DNA from: an uncultured Eubacteriales bacterium
Lineage (GTDB): Bacteria > Bacillota > Clostridia > Christensenellales > UBA1242
Assembly: GCA_902796285.1 (NCBI GenBank)
Contig: CADBOH010000085.1
Coordinates: 1 to 7,429, forward strand
DNA: 7,429 nucleotides
Direction of reading: 5' to 3'
Shown: positions 1-6,522 of the stretch, piece by piece
How the letters are laid out: every line of letters begins with the position of its first letter
Numbering within the stretch: the stretch's first letter is position 1
Made by a program: the position numbers and the translations under genes
The notes under the pieces: generated by a model
Told to the model about the DNA's origin: nothing
Databases searched by the model: none
Seen by the model: the letters and a program-made list of their open reading frames with translations, nothing else

Positions 1-420
1 AATTTTATTTTTATAATATCTTACTATTAGTGGTAGATCTTGACCGGCTGGTAGGTCAAGAAGGGCGCACCTATTGGCTGGAGTCAGTACTGGACTACCG
101 TCCAACCCCCAAACAAGTATTTCTGGATCAATGTAAATGTAAAGACGGTTGTTGTTTTCTAAATGTCTTTTAATGATCCCTTTGTCTTCCAGCTTTACAA
201 GAATTCTGCGAGTTTGACGCTCCTTCCTTCTCAGGATAGGTAAGTCCTCAAGCATCTTCTTGTAGGTAATCCAACAATACTTCCTCCTGTTGATATATTT
301 TGTGATAGCGTTACCGCTATCAAAGAACTTGATTAGATAATCAAGTAACAATGCGTCTTGCATTGTGAGCCCAAGTTCGACCATAGTTTTTTGATCAAAG
401 TCGAAAATGTTGTTTCTCAT
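1..420 (-). CDS. Winged-helix replisome-organiser/replication-initiator-like protein (N-terminal part, runs off the left edge)
   Basis: Reading leftward from an ATG at 418-420, the frame stays open for 140 codons to the window edge, so the C-terminus is missing. The start is well supported: GGAGGA lies at 425-430, 4 bases upstream. The protein begins MRNNIFDFDQKTMVELGLTM. Residues ~16-105 look like the winged-helix region of phage, plasmid and ICE replication proteins: a helix with QDALLLDYLIKFFDSG, then YCWITYKKMLEDLPIL, a basic recognition-helix-like segment RRKERQTRRILVKLEDKGIIKR, and a beta wing with NRLYIYIDPE. This layout is typical of 'helix-turn-helix' replisome organisers that bind origin DNA; the DNA-binding role is inferred. 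The gene reads away from a long repeat-rich non-coding region, which fits an initiator next to its origin. It could instead be a transcriptional regulator. The domain type is fairly clear; the exact role is not. Confidence 0.65.
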   Translation of the reverse strand, partial: MRNNIFDFDQKTMVELGLTMQDALLLDYLIKFFDSGNAITKYINRRKYCWITYKKMLEDLPILRRKERQTRRILVKLEDKGIIKRHLENNNRLYIYIDPEILVWGLDGSPVLTPANRCALLDLPAGQDLPLIVRYYKNKI

Positions 421-472
421 AAAATCCTCCTAATTTAAAATTTTTTTGCCGCACAATAGGTTGATCAGGTCT

Positions 473-511
473 ACTATAAAGCATATATTTTAACGAGTTC
501 TCGAGCACTCG
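473..511 (-). promoter_or_regulatory. Possible promoter and palindromic operator of the winged-helix gene
   Basis: On the minus strand a TATAGT box (plus-strand 473-478) could be a -10 element, giving a leader of about 45 bases before the ATG at 420. The -35 position falls inside CGAGTTCTCGAGCACTCG (494-511), a near-perfect palindrome in which 16 of 18 positions are symmetric, centred on CTCGAG. No good TTGACA is present. A palindrome over the -35 region suggests repressor or autoregulatory binding. The palindrome is directly visible; the promoter call is weak. Confidence 0.3.
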
Positions 512-532
512 GTAAAACCAAATTGAAATGTG

Positions 533-1050
533 CCTACACTTATATGGAAAGAAAAAGCTAAAAGTCCCCGGTTTAAATGCAAATATCTTGAAAAAATTTT
601 TAAATGCCTACATATATAAGGAACGAAAATGGCAAAAGTTCACGGTCTGTGTGCCAAATTTTTCAAAAAACTTTTTTTAAGCCCTCACTTATAAGGACAG
701 AAAAACGTAAAAGTCAACCCCCTAAGTGCCAACTTTTTTAAAAATTTTTCATTTTTTTGTAGTTGGCCTCTACTTATTAGGAAAGAAAAAGTCAAAAGTT
801 GACGGTCTAAATGCAAATTTCTTTAAAAAATATTTATGTGCCTACATATATAAGGAACGAAAACAGCAAAAATACACTAGTAGAGTGACAAGTTTTTGAA
901 AAAATTTTTATATCCTCCTACTTATAAGGACAGAAAATTGAAAATAGTGACGGTCAATGTGTCAAAAATTTGAAATAATTTTTGTCCCTACACTTATATG
1001 GAAAGAAATCTTGAAATCACCACTAGCGAAATACCAAAAAATTTAAAAAA
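533..1050. repeat. Seven degenerate ~74-bp tandem repeats with A-B-C-A-B-C-A variant order
   Basis: A core resembling ACTTATAAGG begins at 538, 612, 687, 772, 846, 920 and 992, giving steps of 74, 75, 85, 74, 74 and 72 bases. Each unit has three parts: CCT(N)nACTTATAAGGAMMG with AAAA-rich DNA after it, a middle box like AAAGTNNACGGTC, and an A-tract such as AAAAAATTTTT. The bases after the core define three types. A (ATGG or TAGG then AAAG) is at 538, 772 and 992; B (ATATATAAGGAACG) at 612 and 846; C (ACTTATAAGGACAG) at 687 and 920. The true long period is therefore about 234 bases. The periods of 74 and 85 are not multiples of three, and the copies are diverged, which argues against coding sequence and against a CRISPR array. 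Iteron-like binding sites in bent DNA are the most natural reading. Confidence 0.85.
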
Positions 1051-1051
1051 T

Positions 1052-1087
1052 AAAAAAAAGACCGCTAAACTAATAGCAGTCTTCTTT
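1052..1087 (-). terminator. Leftward intrinsic terminator without an adjacent gene
   Basis: Plus-strand arms GACCGCTA (1060-1067) and TAGCAGTC (1074-1081) enclose a 6-base loop. In RNA read leftward the single imperfect pair becomes a U-G wobble, and the stem is followed by an almost pure U tract (complement of 1052-1059 and beyond). In the rightward direction that pair is a C-A mismatch and there is only a weak U run, so leftward use is favoured. hsdR already has its own terminator at 1499-1522, so this one would end some transcript starting between about 1090 and 1500. Confidence 0.65.
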
Positions 1088-1244
1088 GACCTTCTAATTA
1101 TATTATATGGCTCAGACCAGACATAGCGTAATATGCTCGTTCACTTTTTAGGACATTTTGTGACTTTTTTGAGCTGGCCGGCAAAAATCTTACCTACAAA
1201 AGACAAAATTTAGCAAAACTAAAACTTTTAAAATAACAAATCGT

Positions 1245-1481
1245 TGTCATCCTTGTCACTTCCGTCACTAAAAAATTTGCTGTCACAAGTGTCATATCCG
1301 TCACTAAAAAATGACACATATGACAAATGACAGTAAGATTCGTTTATATAGGAAATTATAAAATTATCCTTTAATCCAATGACAGTAATGACAACAATGA
1401 CAGTATTTTTTATATAGCTTTTGTGACACTTGTGACAACGATGACAAGGATTTATTATATACATCAGTGACACTTGTGACA
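1245..1481. repeat. Array of 17 TGTCA/TGACA pentamers, mostly at 9-bp spacing, with one orientation switch
   Basis: TGTCA (or CGTCA) starts at 1245, 1254, 1263, 1281, 1290 and 1299. The complement TGACA starts at 1312, 1321, 1328, 1380, 1389, 1398, 1424, 1433, 1442, 1468 and 1477. Within groups the step is 9 bases, apart from one 7-base step (1321 to 1328). All sites left of ~1307 face one way and all to the right face the other. The two left groups are 36-bp direct repeats that share TCCGTCACTAAAAAAT exactly. The centre is an inverted repeat: 1290-1303 pairs with 1312-1325 at 12 of 14 positions. A minus-strand reading frame crosses the array (1228-1473), but the groups fall in different frames (CHRCHKCHK in one, VIVVITVIG in another). 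The DNA motif is therefore conserved, not a peptide. It most likely binds an initiator or regulator cooperatively. Confidence 0.85.
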
Positions 1482-1493
1482 GGTAATTTACAA

Positions 1494-1522
1494 TAAAAAA
1501 GAACGGATTTTGGTCCGTTCTT
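1494..1522 (-). terminator. Intrinsic terminator of the PIN-hsdR operon
   Basis: Perfect 9-bp arms AAGAACGGA (1499-1507) and TCCGTTCTT (1514-1522) enclose a 6-base loop. Read leftward, the stem runs directly into a U-rich tract (complement of AATAAAAAA ending at 1500). The first stem bases overlap the hsdR stop codon (1521-1523), so the transcript ends immediately after the gene. Confidence 0.85.
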
Positions 1523-4500
1523 ACATCATATACTCTGCTTGTTTGATAACTCTTTCAACAGCTTCCTCACGATATTCAGGTGGATAGTTGTATTTTTGTA
1601 GGAGTTTTTTGATTTGCATACGCATTTTTGCTTGAGTTTTTCTCTTTTTAGACCAGTCAACAGTTGCATACTCTTGAACGATGTCTTTAAGTTCAGCCGC
1701 TATTTGATACAACACGCCATCTTTCATCATCTTAACAGCACTTTCTTCTTTAACAAGTGCATCATAGAATGCTTTTTCACGACCTCTCAAATGATTCTTA
1801 TCGGAATACTGTTTATCAGCCACCATTTCTTTAGAGAAATCAACCAATCCGAGTATTGTTTTATTGATTGTTGAAGCATCTTCTCTGGTATTATATCTAT
1901 CAAGCAACCATCTTAATTTTTCACTATATTCGTTTGACTTAATTAGGTTATATTGCTTGTATTCTTTAATAGCCTCGTTAAGAAGCTTTTGCATAATCTT
2001 TATGAATATGTGAGGTGGGTTATTCTTTCTTAACTCTTCGATATTATCTTCGCTTAACAGATCCCAAATTTTAACTTTTTCTTTATCTTCGGATACTTGA
2101 GAAAGAACTTTAACTTCATCGCCTTTAATCGCCTCTGAAATTAACTCTTCAACATGTTTATTGATTTCTTCTGTGTTGAATGTGTATCCTTCATAATCAA
2201 GTTTCATTATGTAATGTCTAACTGAGATATAATACAAAATTTTTGTTTTATATTCATCGTTAAGAATACCTGCCGCAACAATAAAAGCATCCTTTAATCT
2301 TCTTGTAATCTTTAAGAAATTCTTTTTTCGTTCTTCATTTCCAATAACAAATTCAGCGCCATCTGTGATAGATTGGAATCTGCTTGTTGCATCAGTATTG
2401 AAAAATCTTGTTTTATTTACCGAGTAGAGCATTTCATCAAGAATCGACATATCTTCATCGATTAAGTTTTTAGCAGTCATCTGCACATCTTGTAGGTTAA
2501 ACTTTTGATCACGGGCTGTATAATCACTTAATGCTTGGGCGAGTGGCTTATTTAATCCAATATAATCAACAATTAAACCACTTTCTTTTCCAGGGAATAC
2601 TCTGTTAACACGAGCAATGGCTTGCATCAAATTGTGTCCTTTCATAGGTTTATCAATGTACATAACATCAAGGTCTGGCACATCAAATCCTGTAAGCCAC
2701 ATATCAACAACGATTGCGATTTTCTTTCTTGGAATGCCTTTCTTAATTTCTTCGCCTTTGAAGTTTCTAGCAAGTTCATCTCTGTCTCTCTTAGTTCCAA
2801 ATACTTCACGCATTTCAGCAGTGTCCTTGTTACTGTCTGTAACAACAAGAGCAATGATATCCTTTAATGATGGATCTATTTTCAACAAGAGCTTATATAG
2901 TTTGTAGGCAATTTTTCTAGACATACAAACAATCATTGCTTTGCCGTTTAGGAAATTCTTTCTGCCCATGTAATGTTTGTAAATATCATCTGCCAAAAGT
3001 TTAAGTCTATCTTCATCACCTACAATTAACTCCATGCTGGTGAGTTTTTTCTGTGATTCAATAACTTGTTCTTCTGTTGCACTTTCTGATGAAACCAAAT
3101 CATCATAGTAGTGGTCGATTTCTTTTAAGATATCTTCATCAAGCCATACCTTTGCAAGTCTGCTTTCATAGTATAATTTTACTGTAGAGCCATCTTCAAT
3201 TGATTGTGTCATGTCATATGTATCGACTATGTCGCCAAAGATAGCAGTAGTCATTTTATCTCTTGTTTTTACTGGCGTTCCAGTAAATCCAATAAATGTT
3301 GCATTTGGAAGACTATCACGAATATATTTTTCCATACCATATTTAGAAATATATTCAACAATAGCTTTGTTTTCCTTTTTCATTACAATTTTTTCATCAA
3401 TACCATAGTGAGAGCGGTGAGCCTCATCAGAGAAAACAATAACATTGTTTCTGTTATTCACGAATCCACGATCTTTATCAAACTTTTGTAATGTTGTAAA
3501 GATAATTCCGCCAACTTTAATTTTGCCAACTTCTTCAATCAAAGCATCACGAGATCCAACTTGTTCAATCTTTGAATTAAGGAAATCTTTGGCACTATTA
3601 AATGTGCCAAAAAGTTGATTATCAAGGTCATTTCTATCTGTCAATACAACAATTGTAGGATTGTCTAATCTTTTGTCTTTAATAAGGCGGTGAGCAAGCA
3701 TAAGCATGGTAAATGACTTACCACTTCCTTGTGTGTGCCAAATAATTCCAGCTTTACCATCGCCACTTGGTTTTTTATGTTCTAAAATGCTTTCATAAGC
3801 CTTGATAGCTCCAAAGTATTGATGATATTGGGCAAGTATCTTAACTGGTTTTTCTTTGTCGTTTCTGATGTAAAACAAATAGTTTTGAAGAATATCAAGC
3901 AATCTATGCTTTTCAAACATACCATCAAGCATTACATCAAGTTTTCTTGCAAAGTTTTTCTTATATCCTTGTTCGCCGTTAACACTTTTCCATTCAGAGT
4001 ATCTTGTAATGTCTGATGTTAATGTTCCAACTTTACTGTTTGCTCCGTCACTAATAACAAGGAAGGCATTGTAATTGAAGAGTGTAGGTATATCAAAACG
4101 ATATCCGTCAGAATCACTTTTACCACCAAGTTGTTTCCAAGCCTCGACTAAAAAGGTATCATCTCTATATTCCAATGATTTTAACTCAAATACGATTAAT
4201 GGTATTCCGTTAATATAAACGATAACATCAGGAATTCTTGTTTGGCCTTTTTCATTAAATTTTATTTGATTTACTACTTGAAATCTATTATTTTCAACAT
4301 TATCAAAATCTATTAGTTTAATTGTTGGATTACTTTCATCGTTTCCAGTTTCAACAGTAATTCCTTCAGTTAAATATTTATGAAAAAGCCTATTTCTTTC
4401 AAACAAGTTGGTATTATCAATATTAACAATAGAATAAATAGCGTCTTCTATCAGGTTGAGTTTGATACCTGGATTTATAGACTTTAGTTGATTAAACAAC

Positions 4501-4631
4501 AAATCTTTATTTACGAAATCGTTTAATTCTCTTTCAATAAACCACACATCTTGCTCATTGCCATATTCATATCCTTTGGCTTTTAATTTTTCAAGAATAG
4601 CAAGTTCGATATCATTTTCGTTAAAATTCAT
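1521..4631 (-). CDS. hsdR: Type I restriction enzyme subunit R (HsdR), ATP-dependent motor and endonuclease
   Basis: The 1036-residue product has the usual HsdR length and domain order. The N-terminal nuclease core shows D135 in RIPDVIVYINGIP and E149/K151 in VFELK, the PD-(D/E)xK signature. Superfamily 2 helicase motifs follow: Walker A TQGSGKS (300-306), DEAH (402-405), FTGTP (449-453), TGFDVPDLDVMY (647-658) and QAIARVNR (670-677). The helical C-terminus (~720-1036) is the part that usually docks on the methylase core. In the family, HsdR joins HsdM and HsdS, translocates DNA using ATP and cuts unmodified DNA far from the recognition site. The start is firm: GAGGAGG at 4641-4647 lies 9 bases before the ATG at 4629-4631. 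That start overlaps the end of the upstream PIN gene by 11 bases, implying coupled translation. All key residues are present, so it looks functional. No hsdM is in the window. Confidence 0.97.
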   Translation of the reverse strand: MNFNENDIELAILEKLKAKGYEYGNEQDVWFIERELNDFVNKDLLFNQLKSINPGIKLNLIEDAIYSIVNIDNTNLFERNRLFHKYLTEGITVETGNDESNPTIKLIDFDNVENNRFQVVNQIKFNEKGQTRIPDVIVYINGIPLIVFELKSLEYRDDTFLVEAWKQLGGKSDSDGYRFDIPTLFNYNAFLVISDGANSKVGTLTSDITRYSEWKSVNGEQGYKKNFARKLDVMLDGMFEKHRLLDILQNYLFYIRNDKEKPVKILAQYHQYFGAIKAYESILEHKKPSGDGKAGIIWHTQGSGKSFTMLMLAHRLIKDKRLDNPTIVVLTDRNDLDNQLFGTFNSAKDFLNSKIEQVGSRDALIEEVGKIKVGGIIFTTLQKFDKDRGFVNNRNNVIVFSDEAHRSHYGIDEKIVMKKENKAIVEYISKYGMEKYIRDSLPNATFIGFTGTPVKTRDKMTTAIFGDIVDTYDMTQSIEDGSTVKLYYESRLAKVWLDEDILKEIDHYYDDLVSSESATEEQVIESQKKLTSMELIVGDEDRLKLLADDIYKHYMGRKNFLNGKAMIVCMSRKIAYKLYKLLLKIDPSLKDIIALVVTDSNKDTAEMREVFGTKRDRDELARNFKGEEIKKGIPRKKIAIVVDMWLTGFDVPDLDVMYIDKPMKGHNLMQAIARVNRVFPGKESGLIVDYIGLNKPLAQALSDYTARDQKFNLQDVQMTAKNLIDEDMSILDEMLYSVNKTRFFNTDATSRFQSITDGAEFVIGNEERKKNFLKITRRLKDAFIVAAGILNDEYKTKILYYISVRHYIMKLDYEGYTFNTEEINKHVEELISEAIKGDEVKVLSQVSEDKEKVKIWDLLSEDNIEELRKNNPPHIFIKIMQKLLNEAIKEYKQYNLIKSNEYSEKLRWLLDRYNTREDASTINKTILGLVDFSKEMVADKQYSDKNHLRGREKAFYDALVKEESAVKMMKDGVLYQIAAELKDIVQEYATVDWSKKRKTQAKMRMQIKKLLQKYNYPPEYREEAVERVIKQAEYMM

Positions 4632-5589
4632 TTAAATAGACCTCCTCACCATTTTCATCTATATAGCTTATAAACTTATTAAGTATTTTAGGTTTCCTAT
4701 AATTTAAATCGTATTCAATCCCACATTCATGCTGTATTTTATCGTCTAGTAAATAAAAATTTACCTTTAAAATATTACTATCTAAAATTTCATAGTTTTT
4801 CTGATAGTGATCATTATGTTTTTTTATTGTAGGTACAGATTGATAATAATCTTCATTGAGTATTTGTTCTTCAACAAATTGCTTAATATCTTTATCAAAT
4901 CTTTCTTTTTTCAGCAACTCATTATAGTATATATCATCATCTACATGCGATCCATATTTCTTGATAATATCGAAGATCTGAATCAACTCTTCGTTCGGAT
5001 AAATAAATTCTATTTTATAATTCGGTATTTCAATAACATTATCCTTGAAATCATCTTTGTTTAAAGTAATTAAAACATACTGATTATTTCTATCAACTTC
5101 AGCAACAGTATTTATTGTTTCAGATATAAAAGCATCCTTTAAGTCTTTATTATGTATTTTATCAAATGGAGGAATGTTTTTTATTGTTTTTTCTACAACT
5201 TTAACTATAGAAATGCCACCATTTTGAGATTTTGGAATTGTCTCTATGATTTTTAGACTTCGTTGTTCCAAATTTTCTAATAATTCATAACTGTATGTTT
5301 CTATAAAATCACTTTTAGTTGAAAAATACATTCTTTGAATTGGATAAGTCCTTTGTATAGCTTCAAAAATCATGTTATAATTTTTCACAATGTCATTTTC
5401 ATACCAATTCCCAATTTGTTCAATATATTCCAATAATGCCATTTGATCTATACAAATTTCAACATCTTGTATTTTTTGATTATTAATTAAGTTATATAAA
5501 TTTTCAAAAAGAAGTGAAAATTCATAATCTTCCAAATGTTTAAGATTTTTTCTCTTAAACAAGTTTGTATCTAGAATTAACTTCAGCAT
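4621..5589 (-). CDS. PIN-domain putative ribonuclease coupled to hsdR
   Basis: This encodes 322 residues from an ATG at 5587-5589, with GGAG at 5596-5599 six bases upstream. A longer in-frame start at 5760 exists but would run through the promoter and the opposing hsdS repeat, so it is rejected. The N-terminus MLKLILDTNLF carries the classic PIN aspartate D7 after a hydrophobic strand. E54 (in ALLEYIE), D152 in KDLKDAFISETI and D179/D180 in VLITLNKDDF are plausible remaining metal ligands, in the order seen in PIN-like effector nucleases. VLIT followed by NxxDF is characteristic of that fold. Residues ~184-322 form an extra C-terminal region I cannot name, ending in a segment that looks beta-rich (ILKVNFYLLDDK). 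No signal peptide or membrane segment is seen, so it should be cytoplasmic. PIN proteins usually cut RNA. Placement directly before hsdR with overlapping frames suggests a job linked to the restriction complex, perhaps suicidal RNA cleavage when restriction fails. That role is inference. Confidence 0.7.
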   Translation of the reverse strand: MLKLILDTNLFKRKNLKHLEDYEFSLLFENLYNLINNQKIQDVEICIDQMALLEYIEQIGNWYENDIVKNYNMIFEAIQRTYPIQRMYFSTKSDFIETYSYELLENLEQRSLKIIETIPKSQNGGISIVKVVEKTIKNIPPFDKIHNKDLKDAFISETINTVAEVDRNNQYVLITLNKDDFKDNVIEIPNYKIEFIYPNEELIQIFDIIKKYGSHVDDDIYYNELLKKERFDKDIKQFVEEQILNEDYYQSVPTIKKHNDHYQKNYEILDSNILKVNFYLLDDKIQHECGIEYDLNYRKPKILNKFISYIDENGEEVYLNEF

Positions 5590-5614
5590 TTGTATCTCCA
5601 AAACAAATTTCAAT

Positions 5615-6484
5615 ATGATTATAGCACATATTTCTACTTTTTGTGTTGTTTTTAAGAGATTTTTTATAAAACATAATAAAAAACTATGTGATATTGAAAA
5701 CTTGTCAATAGTAAATATTCTCGGAACTATTGATGATAAGATTGAAAATAATGAGCTCATAATGAATGCATTAGAAAAATATGCTAAGACATTGTATAAA
5801 AAATGGTTTGTTGATTTTAACTTTCCTGATTCAACTGGAGATCTATATGAAAGTGAAATTGGTTTAATTCCTAAAAATTGGAAAGTTGCCCAACTGAAAG
5901 ATATTATGAATTTTGATAACGGTTATGCTTTCAAAAGTGAAGATCTTAGTAAAACCGAAATTCAAAACTCGTATAATGTTTTCAAAATGGGATGTATCAA
6001 GAAAGGTGGCGGTTTTATAACCGACGGAACAAAAAGTTGGATTTCAAAAGATAAATGTGTAAGTCTTGATAAATACATTCTTAAAAAGGGCGATTTGCTT
6101 ATGTCAATGACAGACATGAAAGGTAACATTTCATTGCTTGGACATACGGCATTAATGAATAAAGATAATGTTTTTATTGTTAATCAACGTGTCGGGCTTT
6201 TAAGATCTAATAATTATAAAAATACTTCTTACGAATATCTATATTTACTAACAAATGAATTTAATTATCTTGAATATTTAAGAGGGAGATCAAATAGTGG
6301 CGTTCAAGTAAACTTAACCTCAACAGCAATCAAAGATTCATTGATACCCTTAGCTCCTGACAATATTAATTTGGAGTTTAGAAAAATTGTAAAGCCTATT
6401 TTTGATGACATATTTAAAAAGCAAATTGAAAATGAAAAACTCAATGAATTAAAACAATTATATCTTAAGAAGTTCTTTAAATAG
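5615..6484 (+). CDS. hsdS: 5'-truncated hsdS half-gene (one target-recognition domain plus C-terminal helix); likely a spare specificity cassette
   Basis: The open frame spans 289 codons, but HsdS similarity begins only at residue 32 (base 5711) with IVNILGTIDDKIENNE, the conserved central spacer helix. It continues with YAKTLYKKWFVDFNFP and ESEIGLIPKNW, which normally lead into the second recognition domain (~84-250). The C-terminal conserved helix (FRKIVKPIFDDIFKKQIENEKLNELKQ) follows. Full HsdS proteins have two such halves; the first is absent. Residues 1-31 overlap the divergent PIN promoter and look non-coding. No Shine-Dalgarno precedes 5615, TTG 5702 or the ATG at 5761, so it is probably silent until recombined onto an hsdS 5' half. 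Some half-length HsdS proteins work as dimers, so independent expression from ATG 5761 cannot be excluded. The recognition domain itself shows no damage. Confidence 0.85.
   Translation: MIIAHISTFCVVFKRFFIKHNKKLCDIENLSIVNILGTIDDKIENNELIMNALEKYAKTLYKKWFVDFNFPDSTGDLYESEIGLIPKNWKVAQLKDIMNFDNGYAFKSEDLSKTEIQNSYNVFKMGCIKKGGGFITDGTKSWISKDKCVSLDKYILKKGDLLMSMTDMKGNISLLGHTALMNKDNVFIVNQRVGLLRSNNYKNTSYEYLYLLTNEFNYLEYLRGRSNSGVQVNLTSTAIKDSLIPLAPDNINLEFRKIVKPIFDDIFKKQIENEKLNELKQLYLKKFFK
5618..5626 (-). promoter_or_regulatory. Extended -10 promoter of the PIN-hsdR operon
   Basis: On the minus strand TGCTATAAT (plus-strand 5618-5626) is a perfect -10 hexamer with the TGN extension. It would start RNA near 5611, giving a leader of about 22 bases that contains the GGAG ribosome-binding site and leads to the ATG at 5589. 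The -35 position has only a weak match, which the extended -10 would compensate. The promoter lies inside the longest rightward frame of the hsdS half-gene, supporting the view that the 5' part of that frame is not coding. Confidence 0.65.
5710..5755 (+). repeat. Direct repeat copy 1: hsdS central segment, probable recombination site
   Basis: These 46 bases encode VNILGTIDDKIENNE and match 7379-7424 in the same orientation, with one difference (T5731 versus C7400). Similarity stops sharply on both sides: T at 5709 versus G at 7378, and CTCAT versus AAAAA after GAG. The pair is 1669 bases apart and brackets the hsdS half-gene and the recombinase. Confidence 0.9.
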
Positions 6485-6501
6485 GACTTCTTTTATTTTT
6501 T
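6467..6501 (+). terminator. Intrinsic terminator after the hsdS half-gene
   Basis: AAGAAGT (6467-6473) and ACTTCTT (6486-6492) form a 7-bp stem, extendable by a U-G pair, around a 12-base loop. TTATTTTTT follows. The left arm lies within the last codons and the stop TAG (6482-6484) is in the loop. A retained terminator suits a cassette that is transcribed once joined to an active 5' half. Confidence 0.55.
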
Positions 6502-6522
6502 GGCAAATGTATAAAGTAAAAT

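Larger units (their letters stand above)
421..1498. other. Non-coding repeat-rich region, candidate replication origin or control locus
   Basis: No convincing gene lies between the winged-helix gene start and the hsdR terminator. The stretch holds a palindrome at 494-511, seven 74-bp degenerate repeats (533-1050), a leftward hairpin terminator (1060-1087), a 150-base stretch (1088-1240) where I recognise nothing, and an array of TGTCA/TGACA pentamers (1245-1481). Iteron-type repeats, A-tract DNA and an adjacent replication-type protein are the usual ingredients of plasmid, phage or ICE origins. That function is inferred from layout; no known origin sequence was recognised. Confidence 0.4.

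Noticed and set aside
533..1050. CRISPR array
   Set aside because: Repeat cores are short and diverged, the intervening sequences resemble each other, spacing varies (72-85) and no cas gene is present.
1088..1240. Possible tRNA or small ORF (ATGGCTCAG near 1107)
   Set aside because: No cloverleaf can be drawn, and the ORF is 14 codons without a ribosome-binding site.
1228..1473. 81-codon minus-strand frame with repeated CHK and SDG-type tripeptides
   Set aside because: It is the translation of the 9-bp TGTCA array. Different groups fall in different frames and there is no convincing ribosome-binding site, so a peptide is not what is conserved.
1245..1481. Transposon end with transposase-binding sites (Tn7-like)
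   Set aside because: The TGACA pentamer recalls Tn7-type ends, but the 9-bp spacing and mirror orientation do not match. No terminal inverted repeat, target duplication or transposase gene is visible.
1614..4016. Several plus-strand frames of 65-96 codons (1614, 2617, 2622, 3204, 3211, 3819) and a minus-strand one at 2642-2854
   Set aside because: All lie inside hsdR in other frames. hsdR has full helicase and nuclease motifs, and these frames have no recognisable protein features.
4807..5064. 85-codon plus-strand frame rich in Ile, Phe and Tyr
   Set aside because: It is antisense to the PIN gene; the hydrophobic composition comes from AT-rich complementary codons.
4621..5760. 379-residue version of the PIN protein starting at 5760
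   Set aside because: The extra 57 residues cross the extended -10 promoter and the opposing hsdS central repeat. The ATG at 5589 has GGAG at proper spacing and puts the PIN motif LILDTN at the N-terminus.
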